Positions 39,747-47,985 of a stretch of DNA of 64,000 bases are shown here, in pieces; within the stretch, counting starts at the first letter, position 1; every line of letters begins with the position of its first letter. The position numbers and the translations under genes are program-made. The stretch spans positions 124,001-188,000 of the forward strand of contig CATQGW010000003.1 of assembly GCA_958295515.1 (NCBI GenBank), in the 5' to 3' direction. The DNA is from an uncultured Dehalococcoidia bacterium (GTDB lineage: Bacteria; Chloroflexota; Dehalococcoidia; Bin125). The notes under the pieces were generated by a model. It searched no databases and was not told the DNA's origin. It saw nothing but the letters and a program-made list of their open reading frames with translations.

Positions 39747-40256
39747 TCAGGTTGACGTGCTGAGCAGCACCAGGGGCGCTTCGCCGTGTTCGAGTTGGAT
39801 GCTGAAACGGCGCTGAAGATCGCGACCGAGCAGGCTGGGAATACGCGGTTCCCGCTCAGGGGGAACATCGGAGCGCGACGGCGCGGTGATCAGGATTGGC
39901 GCGGCGATCCAGAGATGCACGCCGCTGTCCGTACGGAATCCATAACGCGCGTTGCGGACGATGCAGACGGCGCCGCCGCCTGCCGCACCGAACAGGGAGA
40001 TGCGGTATGGGTCGTGATCGAAGTCCAGGTTCAGATATTCCTCTTCGAGCAGTCGGTAGGCGTCTGTCGGGCTGAGCAGTGTGACATCGGCGCCGGTGTC
40101 CAACATGAATCTGATGCGCCGTCTCTTTCGTTCGGCGGCCAACGGCAGTTCGACAGTAGCGGCCAGCATCGCGCGGCCGGCCGCGCGAATGCCGTGCGCC
40201 AGGCGCTGTTCGGGTTCGCGCCAGCCGCGAACCCGCTGCTCAGTCCGGCTTGTCAT
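39747..40256 (-). CDS. Retropepsin-like aspartic protease domain protein
   Basis: A 169-residue soluble protein with the signature of single-domain, dimeric aspartic proteases. It has F-M-L-D53-T-G-A-D in IRFMLDTGADVTLLSP and a late LLGRDLQRRF matching the 'ILGxDxL' motif of the family. Each monomer would supply one Asp-Thr-Gly. No retroviral genes surround it; bacterial stand-alone retropepsin-like proteins are known but rarely studied. Its start overlaps the end of the next upstream gene by 17 bases, so the pair is translated together. Confidence 0.8.
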   Translation of the reverse strand: MTSRTEQRVRGWREPEQRLAHGIRAAGRAMLAATVELPLAAERKRRRIRFMLDTGADVTLLSPTDAYRLLEEEYLNLDFDHDPYRISLFGAAGGGAVCIVRNARYGFRTDSGVHLWIAAPILITAPSRSDVPPEREPRIPSLLGRDLQRRFSIQLEHGEAPLVLLSTST

Positions 40257-40578
40257 CGACGCAAGCGAGCCAAGGCTCGAAGGGCAACCGCATCCAGCGG
40301 CGCGTGGTCATGTATTCGACCAGTGCCGAACCGCGTTGCTCTTCGGTCAGCTGTCTCCACAAATCGGGTAGACGCGGCCCGGCGATTACCTGGCAATCGC
40401 CGTAGATGATGACGTACTGCTCTTGGTAGTCGCGCAGCAGTTCGCCACGGTGCGCGTTGAAGTATTCGTCGTACTTCTCGCCTGCGTCCATGATTCGATC
40501 GAGCTCGACTTCGTCGAACTCATCGTCAATGACGGGGGCGTGCGAGGACAGCGCAGGTCGCTCTTTGCTGGTGGTCAT
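40240..40578 (-). CDS. Small acidic protein paired with retropepsin-like gene (DUF5678-like)
   Basis: A 112-residue acidic protein: MTTSKERPALSSHAPVIDDEFDEVELDRIMDAG, then YQEQYVIIYGDCQVIAGPRLPDLWRQLTEEQRGSALVEYM. The GQ/EQYV-x-IYGDxxVIA strand plus helix resembles DUF5678, a small domain commonly next to retropepsin-like genes. It overlaps the protease gene by 17 bases and could be its inhibitor, substrate or chaperone. Flanked upstream by a 14-bp perfect hairpin. Lower GC than neighbours. Family match is by eye. Confidence 0.6.
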   Translation of the reverse strand: MTTSKERPALSSHAPVIDDEFDEVELDRIMDAGEKYDEYFNAHRGELLRDYQEQYVIIYGDCQVIAGPRLPDLWRQLTEEQRGSALVEYMTTRRWMRLPFEPWLACVDDKPD

Positions 40579-40590
40579 AGCGGTCGCCCC

Positions 40591-40627
40591 GTCTCCGCGC
40601 TGTAGGCACAGGGTACAGCGCGGAGAC
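40591..40627. terminator. 14-bp perfect hairpin after the alcohol dehydrogenase gene
   Basis: Arms GTCTCCGCGCTGTA (40591-40604) and TACAGCGCGGAGAC (40614-40627), loop of nine bases. Thirteen bp after the dehydrogenase stop (minus strand) and 13 bp before the ATG of the small protein gene, so it likely ends the dehydrogenase transcript; it could also shape the 5' end of the following mRNA. Confidence 0.75.
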
Positions 40628-40639
40628 GCGGGTGAGCGG

Positions 40640-41734
40640 CTAGAAGCTGGTGAGGACGGTGCGGGCGACCTCGCCTGCTTTCATGGCGCGGAAGGCTTCG
40701 TTGACATCTTCGAGCGCGCCGGTGCGGGTGACCATCTCGTCGAGCTTGAGGCGGCCCTGCATGTAGAAGTCGACCAGGCGGGGCATGTCGACGCGGAAGC
40801 GGTTGGAGCCCATGCTGGAGCCTTGGAGGACCTTCTCGCTGAGGAACTCGAAGCCGTCGATCTCCAGCTTCTGGCCGATCGGGACCATGCCGATGATGGT
40901 GGCGACGCCGCCGCGCTTGATCGAGTAGAAGGCCTGCTCGGAGGCGCTCTTGAGGCCGATCGCTTCGAAGGAGTAGTCGACGCCCTCGCCGCCGGTCATG
41001 TCCTTGATCTGGTCGACGGGGTCGCCGGCGGAGGCGTCGACGGAGTGGGTCGCGCCGAGTTCGCGGGCGAGGGCGAGTTTGTGCTCGACGGTGTCGACGG
41101 CGATGATCTGTCGCGCGCCGGCGATGCGGGCGCCCTGGATGGCGGAGAGGCCGACGCCGCCGGCGCCGTAGACGGCGACGGTGGTGCCGGGCTTGACGGC
41201 GGCGGTGTTGAGCGCTGCGCCGGCGCCGGTCATTACGCCGCAGCCGATCAGGGCGGCCTTGTCGAGCGGCATGTCGTCGCGCACGTGTACCAGCGCGTTT
41301 TCATGCACCAGGGTGTACTCGGCGTAGGTGGAGAGGTTGGCGAACTGGGCGACCGGCTGGCCGTTCCAGGAGAGGCGGGGGTTTTCGTCGGGGCGGCGCT
41401 GGACTTCGGGGCTGCGGCAGAGGTTGGGGCGTCCGCTGAGGCAGTATTCGCAGTTGCCGCAGAAGACGGAGAGGCACATGATCACGTGGTCGCCGGGGCG
41501 GAAGTCCTGGACGAGCGAGCCGACTTCGGCGACGACGCCGGCGGCCTCGTGGCCGAGGATGCCGGGCGACTGGAAGGGGTAGAAGCCGTCAACGAAGTGG
41601 AGGTCGGAGTGGCAGACGCCGGAGGCGGCGGTCTTGACCAGCACCTCGCGCGGGCCGGGGTCGTCGACGTCGACGTTCTCGATGCTCAGGTCCTGGTGCG
41701 CGCCGTGGAAGACGGCGGCTTTCATGGTGGTCAC
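40640..41734 (-). CDS. Zinc-dependent alcohol dehydrogenase (class III-like)
   Basis: A 364-residue NAD-dependent medium-chain dehydrogenase. The catalytic zinc ligands are C41 (SGVCHSD), H62/E63 (GHEAAG) and the later Cys in LIGCGVMTGAG. The structural zinc uses C92, C95, C98 and C106 (CGNCEYCLSGRPNLC). The cofactor fold has GAGGVG with an Asp (IIAVD), indicating NAD. Resemblance to the glutathione-independent formaldehyde/alcohol group (NDMA-dependent type) is fair. GTG start at 41734 is preceded by AAGGGAC. A hairpin terminates it. Substrate unknown. Confidence 0.92.
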   Translation of the reverse strand: MTTMKAAVFHGAHQDLSIENVDVDDPGPREVLVKTAASGVCHSDLHFVDGFYPFQSPGILGHEAAGVVAEVGSLVQDFRPGDHVIMCLSVFCGNCEYCLSGRPNLCRSPEVQRRPDENPRLSWNGQPVAQFANLSTYAEYTLVHENALVHVRDDMPLDKAALIGCGVMTGAGAALNTAAVKPGTTVAVYGAGGVGLSAIQGARIAGARQIIAVDTVEHKLALARELGATHSVDASAGDPVDQIKDMTGGEGVDYSFEAIGLKSASEQAFYSIKRGGVATIIGMVPIGQKLEIDGFEFLSEKVLQGSSMGSNRFRVDMPRLVDFYMQGRLKLDEMVTRTGALEDVNEAFRAMKAGEVARTVLTSF

Positions 41735-41820
41735 GGCTTGTCCCTTCTAGGAGTCCGCGGGGCGGTCGCCCGCGACTCGAAATGTGGAGCGAACGCATTC
41801 TAACGGAGTGCGAGGGGGGT

Positions 41821-41907
41821 TGGTGCCGGGAGAGGGATTCGAACCCCCATGACCCGCAGGTCAGCGGATTTTAAGTCCACCGCGTCTACCAATTTCGCCA
41901 TCCCGGC
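41821..41907 (-). tRNA. tRNA-Leu(UAA)
   Basis: An 87-base minus-strand gene with encoded CCA (41821-41823) and discriminator A. Acceptor GCCGGGA / TCCCGGC is perfect. The anticodon is TAA (41871-41873) in loop CTTAAAA. The long variable arm and GTTCGAAT T-loop are as expected for leucine tRNA. Confidence 0.95.
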
Positions 41908-41959
41908 GAGTGATTTGGACGATATCGCGTTTGGGGGAATGACGGGATCGGTGGGTGGG

Positions 41960-44380
41960 TCAGCGTTCGGAGCGCCAGGCGGCGGTTGCGCCGTTGGTAG
42001 TGATGGTGATGCGTCCGTGTTGGGCGGTTTGGAGGGTGGGGACGGCGTGGTGTTGGAGGAGGGCGAGCACGTCGGGGTGGGGGTGGCCGTGGGGGTTGGG
42101 GTCGGCGGCGCTGATCACGGCGAGGGAGGGGCGCACGCGGCGCAGGAGCAGGTCGGTGGTGGAGCCGCCGCTGCCGTGGTGGGGGATTTTGAGCAGGTGC
42201 GCGCTGAGCTCGCAGGGCGCGGTGCCGCAGCGCTGTTGGGCGAGCGCGATTTCCTGTGCTGCGCCGATGTCGGCGCTGAAGAGCGCGCGGAATGCGCCGT
42301 AGCTGAGACGCAGCACGAGGCTTTGGGCGTTGAGGTCCAGCTGCTCGGAGTCGTCTGATGCGCCACGCGGCCAGAGCGCGTCGAGGGTGAGAGTGGAGTG
42401 ATTGCCGCCGCCGGCGAAGGAGATGCGTAGGCCGGCTTGCGCGGTGGCGACGGCGACGCCGTGTTCCTCGGCGAGCGCGTCCATCCGCCGCCCGAGCGCG
42501 GCGCGGCGGTGCTGCGGGGAGACGATGATCTGTCCGATTTCGTAGCGGCCGAAGAGTCCGATGATCCCGCCGAGGTGGTCGATCTGGGGGTGGGTGACGA
42601 TGATCAGGTCCAATCGGCGCTCGCCGCCGGGCAGCGCGTTGCGCAGCTCGCTGAGCAGGCGGTCGGGTTCGGGGCCGCCGTCGATCAGCACGGTCTGGCC
42701 GAGTGGTGTGTGGATGAGGGCGGCGTCGCCCTGGCCGACATCGAGGAAGTGAATTTGCAGTGAGTCGTCGCGGTCGAGGGCGGTGAGCCAGACGGCGGCG
42801 GCGGCCGCGGCGAGGAGGGCGGCGGCGAGCAGCGGGGCGGTGCCGGCGGGCAGGCGCGCGCGGATTGCGCGTGGGCGGAGGTGCTCGGACCAGGGGCGGA
42901 TCGCGGCGACGGCGAGCGCGGCGTAGATCGCGAGGGCGTGGACGGCGTTGAAGCCGGCGACGGTTTGGGAAGCGCCGGGCCAGGCGGCCAGGCCTTCGCC
43001 GATCAGTACGAACCAGCGCAAGGGGAGCCAGGCCAGCGGCCAGGCGAGGGCTGCGCCCAGGGGCTCGCTGATCAGGCCGATGATGCCTGTGGCGGCTGCG
43101 CCGAGGAACATCCAGGCGAAGAGCGGGGTGGTGAGCAGGTTGGCGAGCAGCGCGACCAGCGAGACGCGCTCGAAGTGGAGGGCGATGAGCGGGATGGTGG
43201 CGAGCAGGGCGATGACGTTGATCATGGCCAGGTCGAGCAGTGTGCCGCGCAGCCCGCGGTCGCCGCTGAGGAAGCGCTGGGAGAGGGTTGGGGCGAGCGC
43301 TGCGATCGCGAAGGTGCCGGCGAACGAGAGTTGGAAGGAGACGTCGAGCAGCGCCTGCGGGGTCAGCGCGATCATCCCGGCGGCGGCCAGCATGATCGCG
43401 TAGGGGGCGCTGGCGGGGCGTCCGAGCAGGTGGGCGGCGGTGAAGACGACGGCCATCACGGCGGCGCGCACGACGGGCGGATCGGGGCCGACGAAGAGGC
43501 AGTAGCAGACGGCGGCGGCGATCGCCAGCACGCCCGCGGCGCGGCTGCCCAGCAGCCAGGCGAAGGCGGAGATCACGAGCGCGGCCAGCAGCGTGACGTT
43601 GCTGCCGGAGATCACGATGAGGTGTGAGAGGCCGGTGGCGTTGAAGTCGTCGCGCAGGGCGCGATCCAGCGAGTCGCGGCTGCCGGTGACCATGCCCTGC
43701 GCGACGCCGTCGAGCGGCGGCGGCAGGGTGGCTCTGAGGCTGCGGTCCATGGCGGCGCGGGCGTCATCGAGCGCGTTGCGCGCCCAGCCGACGCCGGTTG
43801 GTTCGAGCACTCGCGCGGAGTCGGCGTCGCCGATCGCGGCGGCGCGGCGGCGGGCGGCGTAGTCGCTCCAGTTGCTCGCGCCCGGATCGTCGAGCAGGAC
43901 GCGGAAGCCGCGCAGCTCGATCCGGTCGCCGAGCGCGGCGCTGCCGGCGAGCGGCAGACGCACGATTAAGTTGCTGTCGGTCTCGATCGTTTCTGCGGCG
44001 AGTTGGATGCGCTCGGCGCGGAGGCGGATTTCGCTGCGCTGCCAGCGCAGCTGGGGGTGGTCGGCGACGACGCCGATGATCGTGAGCGGTTGGTCTGCGA
44101 GCGCGGCTTGCTGGAGTTCGATGCGCTCGAAGGGGGCGTCGCGGCTGGTTTCGACGCGCCAGAATCCTGCGGCGAGTGCGAGCGGCGTGAGCAGCAGCAG
44201 GGCGAAGCTGAGGCGGGCGGCGGGGCGTTCCAGCCAGAGCCGCGATGCGCTCAGGGCGGCGAGCGCGGCGGCGATGAAGAGCGCCGGCGCGAGCCACTCG
44301 GAGCCGAGATGTCCGACGGCGACGCCGGCGACGAACGCGGTCGCCCAGAGCATCGGCGGGGCCTGGTAGATGCGGCTCAC
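41960..44380 (-). CDS. comEC: DNA internalisation channel ComEC/Rec2
   Basis: An 806-residue inner-membrane protein that passes single-stranded DNA into the cell during natural transformation. It has N-terminal helices and a soluble domain (VVADHPQLRWQRSEIRL), the Competence domain (PPLDGVAQGMVTGSRDSLDRALRDDFNATGLSHLIVISGSNVTLLAAL), and a C-terminal metallo-beta-lactamase domain (IHFLDVGQGDAALIHTPLGQTVLIDGGPEPD, then IIVTHPQIDHLGGIIGLF). The lactamase His motif is T-H-P-Q-I-D-H, close to HxxxDH, so it may be active. Its ATG overlaps the comEA stop by 4 bases. Confidence 0.95.
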   Translation of the reverse strand: MSRIYQAPPMLWATAFVAGVAVGHLGSEWLAPALFIAAALAALSASRLWLERPAARLSFALLLLTPLALAAGFWRVETSRDAPFERIELQQAALADQPLTIIGVVADHPQLRWQRSEIRLRAERIQLAAETIETDSNLIVRLPLAGSAALGDRIELRGFRVLLDDPGASNWSDYAARRRAAAIGDADSARVLEPTGVGWARNALDDARAAMDRSLRATLPPPLDGVAQGMVTGSRDSLDRALRDDFNATGLSHLIVISGSNVTLLAALVISAFAWLLGSRAAGVLAIAAAVCYCLFVGPDPPVVRAAVMAVVFTAAHLLGRPASAPYAIMLAAAGMIALTPQALLDVSFQLSFAGTFAIAALAPTLSQRFLSGDRGLRGTLLDLAMINVIALLATIPLIALHFERVSLVALLANLLTTPLFAWMFLGAAATGIIGLISEPLGAALAWPLAWLPLRWFVLIGEGLAAWPGASQTVAGFNAVHALAIYAALAVAAIRPWSEHLRPRAIRARLPAGTAPLLAAALLAAAAAAVWLTALDRDDSLQIHFLDVGQGDAALIHTPLGQTVLIDGGPEPDRLLSELRNALPGGERRLDLIIVTHPQIDHLGGIIGLFGRYEIGQIIVSPQHRRAALGRRMDALAEEHGVAVATAQAGLRISFAGGGNHSTLTLDALWPRGASDDSEQLDLNAQSLVLRLSYGAFRALFSADIGAAQEIALAQQRCGTAPCELSAHLLKIPHHGSGGSTTDLLLRRVRPSLAVISAADPNPHGHPHPDVLALLQHHAVPTLQTAQHGRITITTNGATAAWRSER

Positions 44381-44727
44381 GGCGGCGGCTCGCGGATTGT
44401 GAGCGTGACCAGCGGCGTGATCGCGGCGAGCTGGCGTTCGCTCAGGATGTCAGCGTTGAGCAGCTCGCGCAGCGAGCCGATGGGGGCGTCGGCGCGGCGC
44501 TCGATGATCGCCTGGGCGGTGGTTGCGCCGATGGCGGGCAGGGCTTCCAGTTCGGCCTGGGTGGCATAGTTGAGGTCCACCCGCGTCGGCGCACTGAGCT
44601 CGGAGGGGAGCGGGGAGGGCTGGGCGATGATCGGCGGGGGCGGGGCGCCGCTGCGTGATACGGCCAAGACAATCAGGCCGCAGAGCAGCAGGAGGGCGAA
44701 GATTGCGGCGGGCAGCCAGGGCAGCAT
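44377..44727 (-). CDS. comEA: ComEA-like helix-hairpin-helix DNA-binding protein
   Basis: A 116-residue membrane-anchored DNA receptor: MLPWLPAAIFALLLLCGLIVLAVS anchor (residues 1-24), a Pro-rich spacer, and a C-terminal HhH motif (VDLNYATQAELEALPAIGATTAQAIIERRAD). It binds double-stranded DNA outside the membrane and hands it to ComEC, whose gene overlaps by 4 bases downstream. No pilus or comF genes are visible here, so the rest of the competence apparatus lies elsewhere. Start ATG 44727; ribosome site weak. Confidence 0.9.
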   Translation of the reverse strand: MLPWLPAAIFALLLLCGLIVLAVSRSGAPPPPIIAQPSPLPSELSAPTRVDLNYATQAELEALPAIGATTAQAIIERRADAPIGSLRELLNADILSERQLAAITPLVTLTIREPPP

Positions 44728-44857
44728 TGCGCGGTGCGGCTGGTACGGTGAGGAGGCATCGCGCGGTGAATTCGTTGACACGCGGGCAAGGTATGAACTG
44801 CGTTCGGCTATATCGAATCGCGGTGAGCGGCAGCGGTGATTGGATGGAGTGGCGCTG

Positions 44858-45772
44858 ATGGCGCGGTCGTTTCTACAGGTGGCCGATTTCAGCGCGTCGG
44901 AGCTCTCGGCGGTGCTGGATGCGGCGCAGGCGCAGAAGGCGTCGCCGGAGGGTGCGCACCGGCGCGCGTGGGCGGGGCGGACGGCGTTTCTGATCTTCCA
45001 GAAGCCGTCGCTGCGCACGCGGGTGTCGTTTGAGCTGGCGGTGCGGCGTCTGGGCGGCGAGGCGCTGTATCTCTCGCCGCCGGAGGTGGGGCTGGGCGAG
45101 CGCGAGCCAGCCGCGGATGTGGCGCGGGTGCTGGCGCGTTTCGGGGACGCGATCATCTGCCGCACGTTCGAGCAGGCGCTGTTGGAGGAGTTGGCGGCGC
45201 ATGCGGATCTGCCGGTGATTAATGCGCTGAGCGACTGGGAGCATCCCTGTCAGGCGCTGGCGGATTTGCTGACGATTCGGGAGCACGGCGGGGCGGCGGG
45301 GCGCACGCTGGCCTATGTCGGCGACGGCAACAACGTGGCGCGCAGCTTGATGATCTGCGCGGCGGGCGAGGGGATGCGGGTGCGGGTGGCTTCGCCGCCG
45401 GGCTATGAGCTGGACGCGGCGTCGATCGAGGCGGCGCAGGCGCGGGCGGCGGCGAGCGGCGGGAGTGTGGAGGTGGGCGGCGATCCGGCCGCCGCCGTGG
45501 ACGGCGCGGATGTGGTCTACACCGATACCTGGACCAGCATGGGGCAGGAGGCGGAGGCGAAGCTGCGCGTGGAGGCGTTTGAGGGCTTCCAGGTGAATGC
45601 GGAGCTGCTGGCGTTGGCGCGCCCGGAGGCGCTGGTGATGCACTGTTTGCCGGCGCACCGCGGCGAGGAGATCAGCGACGCGGCGCTCGAGGGCGAGCAA
45701 TCGGTGGTGTTTGATCAGGCCGAGAATCGGCTGCATGCGCAGCAGGCGTTGCTCTGGCGGCTGGTCCAATAG
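44858..45772 (+). CDS. argF: Ornithine carbamoyltransferase
   Basis: A 304-residue enzyme making citrulline from ornithine and carbamoyl phosphate in arginine synthesis. Carbamoyl-phosphate site [28 protein letters not shown], and the ornithine site [13 protein letters not shown] are all present. Chain length is close to the family norm (about 300-330). The ATG at 44858 has GGAG eight bases upstream; a longer N-terminus from 44840 is less likely. It stands alone, divergent from comEA. OTC is preferred over aspartate carbamoyltransferase because of the HCLPAHRG motif. Confidence 0.95.
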   Translation: MARSFLQVADFSASELSAVLDAAQAQKASPEGAHRRAWAGRTAFLIFQKPSLRTRVSFELAVRRLGGEALYLSPPEVGLGEREPAADVARVLARFGDAIICRTFEQALLEELAAHADLPVINALSDWEHPCQALADLLTIREHGGAAGRTLAYVGDGNNVARSLMICAAGEGMRVRVASPPGYELDAASIEAAQARAAASGGSVEVGGDPAAAVDGADVVYTDTWTSMGQEAEAKLRVEAFEGFQVNAELLALARPEALVMHCLPAHRGEEISDAALEGEQSVVFDQAENRLHAQQALLWRLVQ

Positions 45773-45843
45773 TTAGCATTGGGCGGCGGGCGAGCGATTG
45801 GCGGATCCGGCCTCGGAGCTGAGGCAGGCGGAAGGTTTGCGCG

Positions 45844-46734
45844 GTGGGCGGTCTGATCGACGATGTCGAGGCGGCGTTCGCCGGGTTCGGCTGGACCAGC
45901 CTGTTTGAAGTGGCGGCGATCGCGCTGGTGCTCTGGCTGACGCTGCGGCTGCTGCGCGGCACGACGGCGATGAGCGTGGTGCGGGGGATGGTGATCGTGG
46001 TGCTGATCGCCACAGTGTTGGCGCGGGTGATCGATTCGGCGGTGCTGGAATGGATGATCGACAACGCGCTGCAGGTGCTGCTGATCGTGGTGCTGGTGGT
46101 CTTCCAGCCGGAGTTGCGGCGGGCGCTGGAGCATGTGGGGCGGGCGCGGGGAGTGCGCGCGCCGATCGGCGCGCGGCAGCCGTATCGGGATTTGATTCCG
46201 ATGGTCTCGGCGGTCGCGGCGCGGCTTTCGCGCGAGCGGATTGGGGCGCTGATCGTTTTTGAGCGGCAGACCGGACTGGAAGAGTTGGCCGATAGCGGGG
46301 TGCGGGTTGGGGCGGCGCCCTCGGCGGACCTGCTGAGCAGCATTTTCCAGCCGGGCTCGGCGCTGCACGACGGTGCGGTGCTGCTGCGTCCGGGCGAGGT
46401 GTTGGCGGCGGCCTGCATTCTGCCCACGACGGCGGGCGGGCATGCGGAGAGTGGGCGTCCGCCGGGCGTTGAGCAGTTGCACTACGGCACGCGCCACCGC
46501 GCGGCGATCAGCGTTTCCGAGCAGACCGACGCGATTGCGGTGGTGGTCTCGGAGGAGACGGGGCTGATCTCGGTGGTGGAGAACGGGGAGATGCGCCAGG
46601 GTCTGGACGCGGCGGCGTTGGAGCAGGCGCTGTCGCGGCTGCTGAGGGCGGGTCGGGGGCGCGCGGGGGGGTTCTGGGCGCCGGGTCGGGGAGCGAGCGA
46701 GCGGAGCGGAGGCGCCGCTCCCGCGGGTTCCTGA
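45844..46734 (+). CDS. cdaA: Diadenylate cyclase CdaA
   Basis: A 296-residue membrane enzyme making cyclic di-AMP from two ATP. Three N-terminal transmembrane helices (about 15-30, 40-55, 65-85) precede the DAC domain, with D176-G177-A178 (LHDGAVLL) and R217-H-R219 (GTRHRAAIS). The C-terminus is an unstructured Gly/Ala/Arg-rich tail. GTG start at 45844. The stop overlaps the ATG of cdaR, as in Firmicutes, where CdaR regulates the cyclase and GlmM is nearby; glmM is not in this window. Confidence 0.95.
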   Translation: MGGLIDDVEAAFAGFGWTSLFEVAAIALVLWLTLRLLRGTTAMSVVRGMVIVVLIATVLARVIDSAVLEWMIDNALQVLLIVVLVVFQPELRRALEHVGRARGVRAPIGARQPYRDLIPMVSAVAARLSRERIGALIVFERQTGLEELADSGVRVGAAPSADLLSSIFQPGSALHDGAVLLRPGEVLAAACILPTTAGGHAESGRPPGVEQLHYGTRHRAAISVSEQTDAIAVVVSEETGLISVVENGEMRQGLDAAALEQALSRLLRAGRGRAGGFWAPGRGASERSGGAAPAGS

Positions 46735-47985
46735 TGCGCCCTCGCAGATTTTCCCGCGTGGTGCAGGAGGCGACGCTGCTGGGTACAGTGGTCGCGCTGG
46801 CGTTGGTGATCTGGTTCGTGATCACCGATGTGCAGAACCGCGAGTTCGAGCAGCCGCTGGGCTTCAGTTTGCCGGTCAGCGTGATCAATCTGCCGGCGAA
46901 TCTGGCGGTGGCGGGGCAGGCGCTGCCGGTCTCGCTGACGGTGGTGGGGACGCGCGGCGCGCTGGATGCGGTGTCGCCGGACGACTTTTCGGCGACGATC
47001 GACGCGGGGGGGCGATCGGCCGGGCAGCACAGCCTGCCGGTGCGGGCGCAGTCGCTGGTGGAGGATGTGCGGGTGCGCGCGGTGCAGCCGGAGACGGCGG
47101 TGCTGACGCTGCAGGAGTTGATTCGTCGGGAGGTGCCGGTGCGGGTGGAGACGGCCAATCCGCCGCCGTTGGGCTTCAGCGTGGGCCAGCCGACGGTCGC
47201 GCCGGCGCGGGGCGATTGTGACGGGGATCGCGCAGGATGTGGATCTGGTCGAGGCGGTGGTGGCGCGTTTGGATCTGGCCGGGGCGACGGTCTCGCTGGA
47301 GGGCGATGTGCAGCTCGTGCCGCGCACCAGCGGGGGGGCGTCGATTCCACGGATTGAGGTCGAGCCGCGCTTCGCGCGGGTTGCGGTGCCGATCGCGCAG
47401 GAGGTCTTCCGCCGCGCGGTGGCGGTGCGTGCGGATGTGCGGGGCGCGCCGCGCGCGGGCTACCGGGTGGTCGAGATCACGGTTGAGCCGACCACGGTGG
47501 AGTTGTTTGTGCCGCTCGACGCGACGGTGGAGGACGCGGTGCTGACGGAGTTGGTCGATATCGAGGATCGGCGCAGCTCGGTGCGGCGGCTGGTGCCGCT
47601 GGAGTTGGGCGACGCGGCAGCGGCGGGGGCGACCGAGGTGCTGGTGACGGTGGTGATCGATCTGATCGAGTCGACGGTGCGGCTGTCGGCGGCGGTGCGC
47701 GCGGAGGGCGTGGACGAGGGGCTGGAGCTGGTGCTGATTACTCCCGAGCTGGTGCAGATCGAGCTGCGCGGGCCGGCTGAGGAGGTGGCGCGGATCGAGG
47801 GTCCGCTGGAGGACGCGATCGCGGATGTTTCAGGGCTTGGGGCCGGACGGCATACCGTGGAGGTGTCGGCGACGGCACCGCCGGGGACCACACTGACCGG
47901 TCTGCTGCCGCGGATCGTGACGGTGGTGCTGACGCGTCCGGCGCCGCCGCCGGAGAGCGAAGAAGCGGAGAACGGCGATGAGTGA
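46734..47985 (+). pseudogene. cdaR: CdaR/YbbR-domain protein split by a one-base frameshift
   Basis: Regulator of CdaA with repeated YbbR domains. The frame from 46734 gives one membrane helix (ATLLGTVVALALVIWFVITD) and the first YbbR repeats, then turns to nonsense near 47215. A second frame continues with IVTGIAQDVDLVEAVVARLDLAGA, plus two more YbbR repeats and the stop at 47983-47985, overlapping der by 8 bases. Joining needs loss of one base around the GGGG at 47209-47212 (giving PTVAPARAIVTGIA). The whole would be about 416 residues. Either a sequencing/assembly error or a real disruption. Confidence 0.9.

Noticed and set aside
44775-44797. TTGACA with TATGAA as promoter of argF
   Set aside because: The elements are only 11 bp apart, too close for a sigma-70 promoter.
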